DNA of 24,299 bases from CAYSLU01 sp964431965. Lineage in GTDB: Bacteria > Verrucomicrobiota > Kiritimatiellia > CAIKKV01 > CAYSLU01. The stretch lies in NCBI GenBank assembly GCA_964431965.1, contig CAYSLU010000084.1, positions 1 to 24,299 on the forward strand, given 5' to 3'. This document shows positions 1-7,407 of the stretch, piece by piece (position 1 is the stretch's first letter; each line of letters opens with the position of its first letter). The notes beneath the pieces were generated by a model. It saw only the letters and a list, made by a program, of their open reading frames with translations. It made no database searches and was not told the origin of the DNA. Both the position numbers and the translations under genes were made by a program.

Positions 1-1542
1 TCGCTCCGCGACTGCATCGTCTGGCAGAACGGCGATGATCTCGTCGGCGTCGGGCCGCTCGACCACTGCGATGTCGGCAACGGCGACGGAGCGGGCACAA
101 ACGGCTGCTTCGCGGCCGACCCCCGCTTCGAGTACGGCTTCTACCTCGGCGACGGCAGCCCGTGCGCCGACACGGGCAGCGTGCCGGCCGCAGCGGCCGG
201 CATGGACGGACGCACGACCCGCGCCGACGGGACGCCGGACGGCGGAGCGCTCGACCTGGGCTACCACTACGCCGCCGGCAAGAGCGCCGCCTTCGCCGAC
301 CTGTACGTCGCCCCCGGCGGCAGCGCCACGAACAGCGGATCCAGTTGGGGATCGGCCTTCGGCTCCATCAGCCGCGCGCTGGCGGCCGCGCGAATGGGCA
401 CGCACATCCACGTCTCGTCCGGGATCTATGACGCCGGCTCCGGCGAGTCGTTCCCGCTGACGCTCGACATCGCCGCGCTCCGCCTGCTCGGCACCAACGC
501 GGCGGACACAGTCGTCAGCGCCGCCGGCAGCAACCGGCGTGTGGTCCGGATCGTCGAGTCGCCCTTCGTCCGCCTAGAAGGGCTGACCCTCACGCGCGGA
601 TCGATCCCGGCCTACAGCGAGAGCGCCACGGCTGGCGGCGCCGGGCTCTTCGTGGACCACGCGATCGACCTCCAGATCCGTGCCTGCGCGCTGACCAACA
701 ATGTGAACTTCGGCGGCGCCAACGAGTACCGCCAAGGCGGTGCGGTCTACGGCGAGGCCAGCACCGTCGCGATGATCGACACCCTCGTGGCCACGAACCG
801 CGCCATGGCGAACGGCGGCCCGTGGGCCGGATACGCCTACGGTGGAGGGCTCTACCTGAACGGCGGCGCATGGGCACTGACGAACTGCGTGGTGGTCGAC
901 AACGAAGCGTATGGCAACAACTACGGTGGCGCGATCGGCGGGGGGGTCTTCCTGGCCGCGGGCCGTCATGAGTGGCGCAACGTACTCGTGGCCCGCAACA
1001 ACTGCACGGTCCGCCCGTTCGGCGGTGATGGCATGTACGTGGCCTGCACCGCCGCATTCCGCAGTGTCACCGTCGCCTACAACGGAACGGCGGCCGCCTT
1101 CTACGGCGGGCCGCGCGAGGGCATCCGACAGTCCGGCGGCGCCACGGTGTTGCGCGATTCCATCATATGGGGCAATGACGATGATCTGGCCGGAACCAAC
1201 GGGTTCGGGGACCTCTTCATGACCAACGTGGCCTACACGTGCATCGAGGACGGGGACTTCGCAGGAACCAACGGCTGCATGTCGCTCGATCCGCTCTTCG
1301 CCGACGCGAGCTACTTCCACATCCAGTCGCGGGGCGGCGTCTACGAAGGCGGCTACTTCTCGGGCGGAGCATGGGGCGCATCGCCCGCGAACAGTCCGGC
1401 CATCGATCGAGCGGATCCATTCGCCGAGTTCGACCAGGAGCCGTGGCCGAACGGCGGGCGCCTGAACATGGGCGCCTACGGCAACACGCCGGTCGCATCC
1501 AAGACCGAGCCGCGCCACAGCGCCCTGATCCTGGTGCGTTGA
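1..1542 (+). CDS. Secreted right-handed parallel beta-helix repeat protein (5' end missing)
   Basis: The reading frame is open from the first base to the TGA at 1540-1542, so the start lies outside the window and about 513 residues are visible. Short Asn/Gly-rich rungs with recurring pieces such as LTNN, VVVDNEA and IIWGNDDD are typical of the pectate-lyase-like right-handed beta-helix fold. Two copies of one module are visible. One ends with GGALDLGYHY near base 270. The next begins with LYVAPGGSATNSGSSWGSAF near base 301 and ends with LNMGAYGNTP near 1470. Both contain the matching pieces IVWQNGDD/IIWGNDDD and AGTNGC. No C-terminal membrane anchor or sorting motif is seen after the last module. 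Family knowledge: such proteins in PVC bacteria are large, exported, and either polysaccharide-binding or of unknown activity. No catalytic site can be assigned. The fold call is firm, the function is not. Confidence 0.8.
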   Translation, partial: SLRDCIVWQNGDDLVGVGPLDHCDVGNGDGAGTNGCFAADPRFEYGFYLGDGSPCADTGSVPAAAAGMDGRTTRADGTPDGGALDLGYHYAAGKSAAFADLYVAPGGSATNSGSSWGSAFGSISRALAAARMGTHIHVSSGIYDAGSGESFPLTLDIAALRLLGTNAADTVVSAAGSNRRVVRIVESPFVRLEGLTLTRGSIPAYSESATAGGAGLFVDHAIDLQIRACALTNNVNFGGANEYRQGGAVYGEASTVAMIDTLVATNRAMANGGPWAGYAYGGGLYLNGGAWALTNCVVVDNEAYGNNYGGAIGGGVFLAAGRHEWRNVLVARNNCTVRPFGGDGMYVACTAAFRSVTVAYNGTAAAFYGGPREGIRQSGGATVLRDSIIWGNDDDLAGTNGFGDLFMTNVAYTCIEDGDFAGTNGCMSLDPLFADASYFHIQSRGGVYEGGYFSGGAWGASPANSPAIDRADPFAEFDQEPWPNGGRLNMGAYGNTPVASKTEPRHSALILVR

Positions 1543-1621
1543 GCGATCGGTCGTCAGTCACCAGTGATCGGTGGTCGGTGATCAGTCATCAGTGACCAGC
1601 AGTCAGTTCGCTGACCTCTGA
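1543..1621. repeat. Degenerate GATCAGT-type palindromic repeat cluster
   Basis: The spacer between the two convergent genes is packed with variants of the overlapping words CAGTGATC, GGTGATCAGT, CATCAGTGACC and CTGATCACC, which read similarly on both strands. The same word family forms a hairpin upstream of the PL26-like gene at 5253-5274. It may act as a weak bidirectional transcription barrier between the convergent beta-helix and UroD-family genes. There is no T-tract, so a classical intrinsic terminator is not supported. Confidence 0.5.
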
Positions 1622-2743
1622 TCACCGAAGGCTGGCCACCGCCTCCCCCGCCGCCAGGTCGCGCACGATGCCGATCCGGCGCTCGTCCGCGCCCGGCGGA
1701 ACCTGGTCGCCGGCCGCCAGGATGATCCGGCCGCCGCGCTTGCCGAGGTCGAGCCAATCGCGGACGGCTCCGACGAACCGCTCCTCGGGCACGTCGGGCA
1801 GCCAGAGCTCGGGAGACACCCCGCCCGAGAGGATCACCCCGGAGCCAGCCTCCGCCAGGCACTCCGCCGCGGTCAGGTCGCCCATCGGCTTCGGGGTGAC
1901 GGCGTCGATACAGTCGGCCCCAATCTCACGGAACATCGCGATGGCGCCGCGCAGATAGCCGTCGACGTGCACGGCGACGTGCTTGCCGGCCGCATGCAGG
2001 CGTCGGATGGCCTCGGCGTAGTAGGGCCGCGACCATTCGGCGAAGAAGGGCGGAGACTGGACGTTGCTCGAGAAGTTGTCGCCCATGATGATGATCTCGG
2101 CGGGCGACCGCGCCAGCATGTCGATCATCTCCAGGTTGCTGCCGTTGATCTGGTCCACGACCGCATGCAGCGTATCGGGCCAGTCGGCCGCCGCGTACAT
2201 CGTGGCCTCGATGCCCATCCAGTAGTTGAGCAGGTAGCCCATGGCGCTGTACCCGCCGCTCAGGTAGACCACGCCGTCGTCGCCCACGCAGTCGGTCCAA
2301 GCCCGGTAGCGGTCCCAGAGCGGCTCGAACGTGCGGCCGCTCATGGCGTAGCCCAGCACCTCGAGGTCGCGCTCCGTCCGGATGCCCCACTGGTCGATGT
2401 GCCAGGAGTACGTCTGCTCATCCCAAGCCCGGCTCCGCTCGATCGCGCCGAGCGGCGTGCGATAGCGCCATACGATGCGGCCGGGAACCGGGCGCTCCGT
2501 CTCCGCCGTCACGTCGGGCCGGTTCCGGGCCGAGTACATCGAGCCGAGATTCGGAATATAGAACCCGACGCCCATGCGCCGGTGGTACTCGATCAGGTCG
2601 CGCTCGGGCTGGTCATAGGCTCGATCCAGCGCCCACGGCAGGTGATGGCGGTGGTAGTACCAGTGCGAGAGATCCAGCATGCACGGCACCGAATCGATCG
2701 GCTCGCCCCGGTAGACCGCCAGTATCCGCTCGCGAATCGTCAT
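1622..2743 (-). CDS. Uroporphyrinogen decarboxylase (UroD) family protein, methyltransferase-like
   Basis: The protein of 373 residues has the UroD/MtaA TIM-barrel layout: N-terminal TIRERI...GEPIDSVP, a central IMGDNFSS strand, HVDGYL (the position where corrinoid methyltransferase relatives carry a metal-ligand His), and C-terminal ILSGGV and IILAAGDQVPPG. I chose the ATG at 2743 because AAGGGG (2752-2757) sits 8 nt upstream; a GTG at 2752 in the same frame would overlap that site. Many PVC genomes carry numerous such paralogs beside sugar genes, and their reaction is generally unknown. True UroD is unlikely because there are no heme genes nearby. The gene is last in the kdgK-rhaM-PL26 series, separated from the PL26-like gene by a MITE whose far end lies directly before its ribosome-binding site. 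Cytoplasmic: no signal peptide. Confidence 0.8.
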   Translation of the reverse strand: MTIRERILAVYRGEPIDSVPCMLDLSHWYYHRHHLPWALDRAYDQPERDLIEYHRRMGVGFYIPNLGSMYSARNRPDVTAETERPVPGRIVWRYRTPLGAIERSRAWDEQTYSWHIDQWGIRTERDLEVLGYAMSGRTFEPLWDRYRAWTDCVGDDGVVYLSGGYSAMGYLLNYWMGIEATMYAAADWPDTLHAVVDQINGSNLEMIDMLARSPAEIIIMGDNFSSNVQSPPFFAEWSRPYYAEAIRRLHAAGKHVAVHVDGYLRGAIAMFREIGADCIDAVTPKPMGDLTAAECLAEAGSGVILSGGVSPELWLPDVPEERFVGAVRDWLDLGKRGGRIILAAGDQVPPGADERRIGIVRDLAAGEAVASLR

Positions 2744-2751
2744 CCGGAACA

Positions 2752-2757
2752 CCCCTT
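2752..2757 (-). promoter_or_regulatory. Ribosome-binding site that decides the UroD-family start
   Basis: On the minus strand AAGGGG lies 8 nt before the ATG at 2743. The alternative GTG at 2752 overlaps this site and is therefore less likely. The site lies immediately outside the terminal CTAG of the adjacent MITE, so the insertion left it intact. Confidence 0.6.
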
Positions 2758-2914
2758 CTAGTGTGCTGTCTCGGAAATAGGCTTACAAAATGAAGGTCAT
2801 CCTGAGCAAAGCGAAGGATCTCTTGCCGTGCGATCAAGCCCGAGATTCCTCGCTCCACTCGGAATGACAGGCACTTGCGCGTTTTGCGTAGTCATTTGCG
2901 GGACAGCACACTAG
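2758..2914. mobile_element. MITE-like element, copy 1 (157 bp)
   Basis: The 157-bp segment is bounded by CTAG and has terminal inverted repeats: 5' CTAGTGTGCTGTC and 3' GACAGCACACTAG match over 13 bp, and the match extends to 18 of 20. It differs from the copy at 5307-5463 at only one base. It encodes nothing. The interior holds a 27-nt arm pair (2791-2817 and 2837-2863) around a 19-nt loop. In minus-strand RNA 20 Watson-Crick and 5 G-U pairs can form, whereas plus-strand RNA would have five A-C mismatches, so it folds best in the direction of the surrounding operon. The terminal CTA at 2911-2913 is the stop codon (TAG) of the PL26-like gene. A duplicated TA (IS630/Tc1-like) or CTAG (IS5-like) target would both fit. 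Confidence 0.85.
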
Positions 2915-5190
2915 AGCTGGAGCCGCGGGTCGCCGCGGCGGTCCAGATACCCGAGGAAATGCAGGCGGCGCGACGCGTGGCCGCCCTTCTGCAGAAAGTT
3001 GTCGATCGGCGCCTTCAGCGTCGCGAGAACCGATTCGTCGCCGGTGAGCTCCAGGTAGGCCCAGACCGCGAAGAAGTCCATCGCGCGCGGGTCATCGATG
3101 CCGAAGCGCTCCGGCTGCTTCACGAACTTCTCGAGCAGCGCGACGAGGAGCGTCCGGATGCGCTCGTCCCGGGTCACCTCCCACATGCGATAGAGCCCGT
3201 AGTAGGTCGACCAGTCGCCGTACCCGGTGGTCCACTTAAGGAACCCGCCCTGAGGATACGGGTACTTCAGGTCGCCCCACCGCTCGTACCACTTCTTCTG
3301 GAAGTTCTCGATGATCGTCCAGGCGGCGCGCACGTACTTCTCGTCCGGCTCGAGCCGGTAGGCCGCCGCCAGGTTCACCAGCGGAATGCCGGCTTCGCGG
3401 CCGTCGCAGACCACGGACTCAAGCTCGTTCGCCGCCCACCAGCACTGGAGGTCGCCGACGGCCAGCACCACCTGCCGGGCGCGCGGATCGCCCGTGATGT
3501 AGTAGTAGGCCAGGATGCCCTCGGCCCACTGATGGCTCGGATAGACCTCCCCGATGAAGTGGTCCGCCGTGTGCGGGATCAGCCCGCCGTGCTTGCGCGG
3601 CGAGGAACTGAACGCGCAGAAGTCCACCTCCATGTAGTGTTCGACGGCTTCGGTGGCGAAGTCCAGGGCGTGGACCTGCCCCGTTCGGAGGTATTCGAGC
3701 AGCGGAACCAGGCAGCGCAGGTCGTCTTCGTTGTTGGTGAAGCCGCCCGCGCCTCCGCAGTCGCCGAAGTTGAACATGCCGCTCGCCCCGTGCCGCGCGT
3801 AGGTGAACCGGCTCGGCTCGCCGGGGACCACCCCGCGCAGGCGGGACTCCAGGACCGGGTACTTCTCCGGCTGGTATCGCAGCAGGTGCTGGCAGTCCAG
3901 CACCTCGCAGTAGGCCGGCCACGCGGAATCCAGCGACACCGCGATCGGCTCCTGGCACATCACCTGCCACTGCAGCATCTTCTGCTCGGCCTCATCGACC
4001 GACAGGGCCCGCGGCTCCCCGGTAATCCAGATCGTGTGGCTCTTGCTCACCCCTTGCACGATGCGCATCGGCGTCGCCCACTCCGGCCAGACGGAGAACG
4101 CCATCACGCTCTCGTCGAGGCTGAGCGACTTCGGATGCAGCTGCTGCCACCAGCGGGCCGACAGCACGAGCGTCAGATCGTCCTGCTGCCACCCGATGAA
4201 CGGGGATATCTGCCGCACGCCGCCGACCATGTGCTCCGCCCGGAACTCCGTCCCGCCGGACGGATCGATGTAGAACGGGTAGTCGCCGCGGTTCTCGCGG
4301 AACGCAGACAGGCTGCGGACGAACAGCGCCCCCTGCTGGTACGGCTTGTACGCGGCGGCATAGCGGTTGACGTCGTTGACCGAGCTGGCCACGACTTCGA
4401 CGTTCTCGCTGATCGTCCACCCGCGAGGCCACCAGCTCCGGCCGTGATGGGCCTGCCGTACCAGCTTCTTCGCCGCCGGATCCATGCGCGTCGGCATGAC
4501 CAGCCGCATGGCCTTGATGTCCATCGGCCCCGCCGAGGGCTCGCGGCACACAAACGTGTGCATGATCGTGAGGTCGGCCCGGCCGGCACACAGCGTGAAG
4601 CGAAGCGTAAAGTCGAGGAGGGTCGAGCCGTCCCGCGCCACGTGCCGGCCATCGAGCCGCACCGTGGCACGCAGCGGCGTCCGGCGCTCGACGACCCCCG
4701 CCCACCCGGGGCCGACAGACGAGCGGTAGACCTTGCCCTCCATGTCGACCGTCTCCAGGTCCACGCGATCAGCCGGTCCGACGATCGGCCGCCCGTGCAT
4801 GGTCATAGACCGGATCAGGCTGCCGCACCGGTTGAGGACCACGGTCGTGATCCCGTTCGAGAGCGTGATCGAGTCCGCCGACTCCTCAACCTGGACCGGA
4901 TGCGCCGGGACGATGCCGGGGTTGGGGCCGTGCTCGATGGTCACGTCGTGGGACTGCTCAGGAGCGAAATCCAGCATGAAGTCCGCGAGCATCCACTCGA
5001 CGCTGCCGTCCGGACGCCGCTGCAGCACCGTGCCGGCGCTCGGCAGCGCCCGCCCCTGCCCGTCCCGAAGCGTGACCTCGTCCGGACTCCGCACGGCCCA
5101 CGCAGCCGGCAGCGGGATGCCCCGGCTGACCGGGTAGCACGGAAAGGCGGCGACCGTCTCGTTCTTCAGGTGGATCGATCCGTACTGCAT
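2911..5190 (-). CDS. Exo-rhamnogalacturonan lyase-like protein (PcRGLX / PL26-type)
   Basis: The product is 759 residues. The N-terminal part (about 1-100) resembles the RIFT-barrel domain of PcRGLX-type enzymes: a GIPLP element, DEVTLRDGQGRALPS and RPDGSVEWMLADF. A beta-sandwich-like middle follows, then a C-terminal alpha/alpha toroid from about residue 400 with FNFGD, FTNNEDD, HYMEVDFCAF and EGILAYYYITGD, as in six-hairpin enzymes. Family role: exo-type cleavage of rhamnogalacturonan I giving unsaturated galacturonosyl-rhamnose. No signal peptide is seen, so it may act on imported oligosaccharides. I chose the ATG at 5190, behind a GGGGGGAG run, over a TTG at 5229. Its TAG stop (2911-2913) is supplied by the end of a MITE. 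Neighbouring rhaM and kdgK fit pectin catabolism. The fold is recognised from memory of the family; catalytic residues were not assigned. Confidence 0.75.
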   Translation of the reverse strand: MQYGSIHLKNETVAAFPCYPVSRGIPLPAAWAVRSPDEVTLRDGQGRALPSAGTVLQRRPDGSVEWMLADFMLDFAPEQSHDVTIEHGPNPGIVPAHPVQVEESADSITLSNGITTVVLNRCGSLIRSMTMHGRPIVGPADRVDLETVDMEGKVYRSSVGPGWAGVVERRTPLRATVRLDGRHVARDGSTLLDFTLRFTLCAGRADLTIMHTFVCREPSAGPMDIKAMRLVMPTRMDPAAKKLVRQAHHGRSWWPRGWTISENVEVVASSVNDVNRYAAAYKPYQQGALFVRSLSAFRENRGDYPFYIDPSGGTEFRAEHMVGGVRQISPFIGWQQDDLTLVLSARWWQQLHPKSLSLDESVMAFSVWPEWATPMRIVQGVSKSHTIWITGEPRALSVDEAEQKMLQWQVMCQEPIAVSLDSAWPAYCEVLDCQHLLRYQPEKYPVLESRLRGVVPGEPSRFTYARHGASGMFNFGDCGGAGGFTNNEDDLRCLVPLLEYLRTGQVHALDFATEAVEHYMEVDFCAFSSSPRKHGGLIPHTADHFIGEVYPSHQWAEGILAYYYITGDPRARQVVLAVGDLQCWWAANELESVVCDGREAGIPLVNLAAAYRLEPDEKYVRAAWTIIENFQKKWYERWGDLKYPYPQGGFLKWTTGYGDWSTYYGLYRMWEVTRDERIRTLLVALLEKFVKQPERFGIDDPRAMDFFAVWAYLELTGDESVLATLKAPIDNFLQKGGHASRRLHFLGYLDRRGDPRLQL

Positions 5191-5252
5191 GGCTCCCCCC
5201 CCGTGTTCGCGGCCCGACCTCAAGAACAAGGGCGCGGGCAGAAACCCGTCAG

Positions 5253-5274
5253 CAGTGATCGGGACTGATCACTG
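5253..5274. repeat. CAGTGATC hairpin upstream of the PL26-like gene
   Basis: CAGTGATC (5253-5260) and GATCACTG (5267-5274) are perfect 8-bp arms around the loop GGGACT. The same word family fills 1543-1621. It lies about 60 bases before the PL26-like start and beside MITE copy 2, so it would be in the intergenic part of the operon transcript. Confidence 0.5.
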
Positions 5275-5306
5275 AGAACCGCCCGCTGATCACCCGTCTG
5301 ACACGC

Positions 5307-5463
5307 CTAGTATGCTGTCTCGGAAATAGGCTTACAAAATGAAGGTCATCCTGAGCAAAGCGAAGGATCTCTTGCCGTGCGATCAAGCCCGAGATTCCTC
5401 GCTCCACTCGGAATGACAGGCACTTGCGCGTTTTGCGTAGTCATTTGCGGGACAGCACACTAG
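5307..5463. mobile_element. MITE-like element, copy 2 (157 bp)
   Basis: This element is identical to the copy at 2758-2914 except for G to A at its sixth base (CTAGTA against CTAGTG), with the same length, terminal inverted repeats and internal hairpin (arms 5340-5366 and 5386-5412). The flanks beyond CTAG differ between copies, which defines the ends. The terminal CTA at 5460-5462 is the TAG stop codon of rhaM. The near identity implies recent movement or gene conversion. The interior matches a word pattern common in environmental genomes (minus-strand ILRFAQDD-like reading), here packaged with transposon-type ends. Confidence 0.85.
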
Positions 5464-5774
5464 TCGATATGGAAGACCTCGCGGAGGGACTCGGACTTCG
5501 GGCTGTTATCGGGGTTGGACGGCATGACGTCCTTCATGTGCGCCCACCACCGGCGGCACTCGGGCGTCTTCGCGATCGCGCTCCAGCGCGCCTCGTCCTC
5601 GATCTCGACGTACCCGAACAGCTGGTTCGTCGCCGCGTTCAGGAAGATCGAGTAGTTGTGAACGCCGTGTTTCTTCAGCACCTGCTCCAGCTCCGGCCAG
5701 ATCGGCCGGTGCCGGCGCTCGTACTCCGCGTGCTGGTCCGGGTTCACCGACATCACGAATGCCTTGCGGATCAT
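5460..5774 (-). CDS. rhaM: L-rhamnose mutarotase
   Basis: This 104-residue protein matches RhaM from end to end: MIRKAFVM at the start, YERRHRPIWPEL, HNYSIFL, FGYVEIED, RRWWAHM, DVMPSNPDNSP and a final LREVFHID. Members are about 104 residues dimeric ferredoxin-like (alpha/beta barrel) cytoplasmic enzymes that interconvert alpha- and beta-L-rhamnopyranose; the conserved His and the Trp pair are present. A strong GAGGAGGAG ribosome-binding site precedes the ATG at 5774. It lies 148 bp after kdgK, and a MITE separates it from the PL26-like gene, whose product would liberate rhamnosyl residues. The stop TAG is shared with the MITE end. No rhamnose isomerase, kinase or aldolase is in the window. 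Confidence 0.95.
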   Translation of the reverse strand: MIRKAFVMSVNPDQHAEYERRHRPIWPELEQVLKKHGVHNYSIFLNAATNQLFGYVEIEDEARWSAIAKTPECRRWWAHMKDVMPSNPDNSPKSESLREVFHID

Positions 5775-5806
5775 GCTCTCCTCCTCCTCGGGCGGGCCAG
5801 GGTTCA

Positions 5807-5870
5807 GGGTGTCGGGGTTCAGTTCGGCAACTCACCTTGGCGAAGACACTCCGACCTGAACCCCGAACCC
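5807..5870. repeat. Long hairpin between kdgK and rhaM
   Basis: Arms 5807-5827 and 5851-5870 pair over about 19 positions with a one-base offset; the core is CGGGGTTCAG against CTGAACCCCG. The loop is about 23 nt. There is no T-tract, so it is not a standard terminator. Sitting within the kdgK-rhaM spacer, it could be a processing or attenuation hairpin, or another dispersed palindromic repeat (GGGTTCAGGGT-type). Confidence 0.55.
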
Positions 5871-5922
5871 TGCGCCCCTTCTCATTCAGTCACCATCCGG
5901 CGGCTCTGCGCTGGCGGCCAAC

Positions 5923-6954
5923 TCACCGCTGCACGCGGCCCGAGGCGTCGCCGCCGGCCAGCTTCTCGACCTCGTCCGCCGTCACCAGGTTGAAGTCGCC
6001 CATGATGCTGTGCTTCAGGCAGCTCGCGGCGACCGCGAAGTTGAGCGCGGCCTCCGGGTCCTTCCCCGACACCAGGCCGTAGATCAGCCCGCCCGCGAAC
6101 GAGTCGCCGCCGCCCACGCGGTCGACGATGTCCGTGATCTCGTACTTGCGGCTGACCACGAAGCGCTTCCGGTCGTTGAGGCAGCCGGCCCAGCCGTTGC
6201 AGTCCGCGCTGTGGCTCTCGCGCAGCGTGATCGCGATCGTCTTGAGGTTCGGGAAGGCCTTGAGCACCTTCTCGGTCAGCGCCTGGTACTGGGCCAGGTC
6301 CAGCTTGCCCTCCTCGACCTTCGTGTCCATCTTGATGCCGAGGGACTTCTGGCAGTCCTCCTCGTTCGCGATGCCGACGTCGACGTACTTGACCAGCTCG
6401 CCCATCACCTCAGGCGCCGTCTTGCCGTACTTCCAGAGCTTCCCCCGGTAGTTGAAGTCGCACGACACGGTCAGCCCCGCGGCCTTCGCCGCCTTCACGG
6501 CTTCCATCGACAGGTCGGCCGCCGACTGCGTGATGGCGGGTGTGATGCCGGTGATATGGAGCCAGCCGGCCCCTTCCAGAGCCTTCGCCCAGTCGATGCA
6601 GCCCGGCTTCGCCAGGGCGATCGCCGAGTTCGCCCGGTCGTAGATCACCTTCGACGCGCGCTGGTTCGCGCCGCTCTCGAGGTAGTAGATCCCCATGCGG
6701 CCGGAGCCGCGCGCGATGCGGGAGGTGTCGACGCCGAACTTGCGCAGTTCGGCCACGCAGGCGTCCGCGATCTCGTTCTTCGGAAGCACGCTGACGAACG
6801 AGGCGTCCAGCCCGTAGTTCGCGAGCGAAACGGCCACGTTCGCCTCGCCGCCGCCGAAGGTGGCCTCGAGAGTCGGCGTCTGGAACAGCCGCTCGAACCC
6901 CGGAGACTTCAGCCGCAACATGATCTCGCCGAACGACACAACGCGCTGCTTCAT
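5923..6954 (-). CDS. kdgK: 2-dehydro-3-deoxygluconokinase (PfkB family sugar kinase)
   Basis: This 343-residue ribokinase-fold enzyme is predicted to phosphorylate 2-keto-3-deoxygluconate to KDPG with ATP. Visible features are N-terminal VSFGEIMLRL, the sugar-site GGGEANVA (residues 34-41), CDFNYRGKLW (165-174), ITLRES (242-247) and the ATP/anion-hole signature DRVGGGD (278-284) with catalytic Asp284. GGGD replaces the more usual GAGD. The ATG at 6954 was chosen because GGGGAGGA lies 5 nt upstream; a longer in-frame reading to 7032 has no such site. It is first in the pectin/rhamnose gene series and supplies the substrate of the KDPG aldolase encoded at 13275-14240. Related PfkB kinases of other specificity cannot be fully excluded, but context favours KDG. 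Confidence 0.85.
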   Translation of the reverse strand: MKQRVVSFGEIMLRLKSPGFERLFQTPTLEATFGGGEANVAVSLANYGLDASFVSVLPKNEIADACVAELRKFGVDTSRIARGSGRMGIYYLESGANQRASKVIYDRANSAIALAKPGCIDWAKALEGAGWLHITGITPAITQSAADLSMEAVKAAKAAGLTVSCDFNYRGKLWKYGKTAPEVMGELVKYVDVGIANEEDCQKSLGIKMDTKVEEGKLDLAQYQALTEKVLKAFPNLKTIAITLRESHSADCNGWAGCLNDRKRFVVSRKYEITDIVDRVGGGDSFAGGLIYGLVSGKDPEAALNFAVAASCLKHSIMGDFNLVTADEVEKLAGGDASGRVQR

Positions 6955-7134
6955 GGATTCCTCCCCTGATGATCGCCTGCTGGCGGAAACACAATGGCGA
7001 ATAACGTATCTTCGCCCCGCCCCGCCGTCCACTCCGTTTCACGCCAGCTGACGGCTCGCCGCCATCGCACGCCCCCTCCCGTTCATCCCCGCTTTCGTAT
7101 TGCGCATCCGTCGGAAACGTAATACGGTAGCCGC
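6955..7134. other. Divergent intergenic region between kdgK and the toxin-antitoxin genes
   Basis: The 180 bp contain the kdgK ribosome-binding site (GGGGAGGA on the minus strand, just after 6954). An AT-richer patch, GGCGAATAACGTATC around 7000, may belong to the kdgK promoter, but no convincing -35/-10 pair was found. The right end holds the antitoxin promoter described separately. No gene is seen. Confidence 0.4.
7096..7134 (+). promoter_or_regulatory. Probable leaderless promoter of the antitoxin gene
   Basis: TTGCGC (7100-7105), a 17-bp spacer and TACGGT (7123-7128) end 6 nt before the ATG at 7135, and no Shine-Dalgarno sequence is present. An inverted repeat, CGTATT (7096-7101) and AATACG (7121-7126), overlaps both elements and could be the operator for autoregulation by the ribbon-helix-helix antitoxin. 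The same arrangement recurs before arsR and hicB. Confidence 0.4.
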
Positions 7135-7407
7135 ATGAAGACGATGGCCTTTCGCTTGCCCGACAGCCTGGTCGCGGCGATTGCCGCGGAAGCGAAGCAG
7201 CGACGCATGTCGCGGTCGGCCGTGGTGCGCGAGCGGCTGGAGACGTACACAGCCCGGAAGCCGCCACGCACAGCGCCGTCATTCCGGGACCTGGCGGACG
7301 ATATCGTCGGCAGCGTCAGCGGAGACAGCCTGCCCTCCGACCTCAGCACGCGGAAGAAGGACTACCTGAAGGCGTGGGGCTATGGCACGAAGCGTGATCG
7401 CCGATAG
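7135..7407 (+). CDS. Ribbon-helix-helix (CopG-like) antitoxin
   Basis: The 90-residue product starts KTMAFRLPDSLVAAIAAEA and continues SRSAVVRERL. This is the beta-strand, helix, turn, helix pattern of CopG/RHH DNA-binding antitoxins in about the first 45 residues. The remaining 45 residues (FRDLADDIVGSVSGDSLP...KKDYLKAWGYG) fit a flexible toxin-binding tail. It overlaps the downstream PIN-domain gene by 26 bp, the usual VapB/VapC-type layout, so it probably neutralises that toxin and represses the pair. No ribosome-binding site is visible, and the promoter suggests a leaderless mRNA. An alternative ATG at 7144 would only remove MKT. Confidence 0.85.
   Translation: MKTMAFRLPDSLVAAIAAEAKQRRMSRSAVVRERLETYTARKPPRTAPSFRDLADDIVGSVSGDSLPSDLSTRKKDYLKAWGYGTKRDRR

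Noticed and set aside
5191..5229. Upstream TTG start for the PL26-like gene
   Set aside because: It would add 13 residues with no family similarity (MFLRSGREHGGGA) and overlap the GGGGGGAG ribosome-binding run before the ATG at 5190.
2875..5268. Long open frame on the plus strand opposite the PL26-like gene
   Set aside because: It is an antisense shadow produced by high third-position GC; its composition is Arg/His/Val-rich with no recognisable domain, while the minus strand has clear family motifs and a ribosome-binding site.
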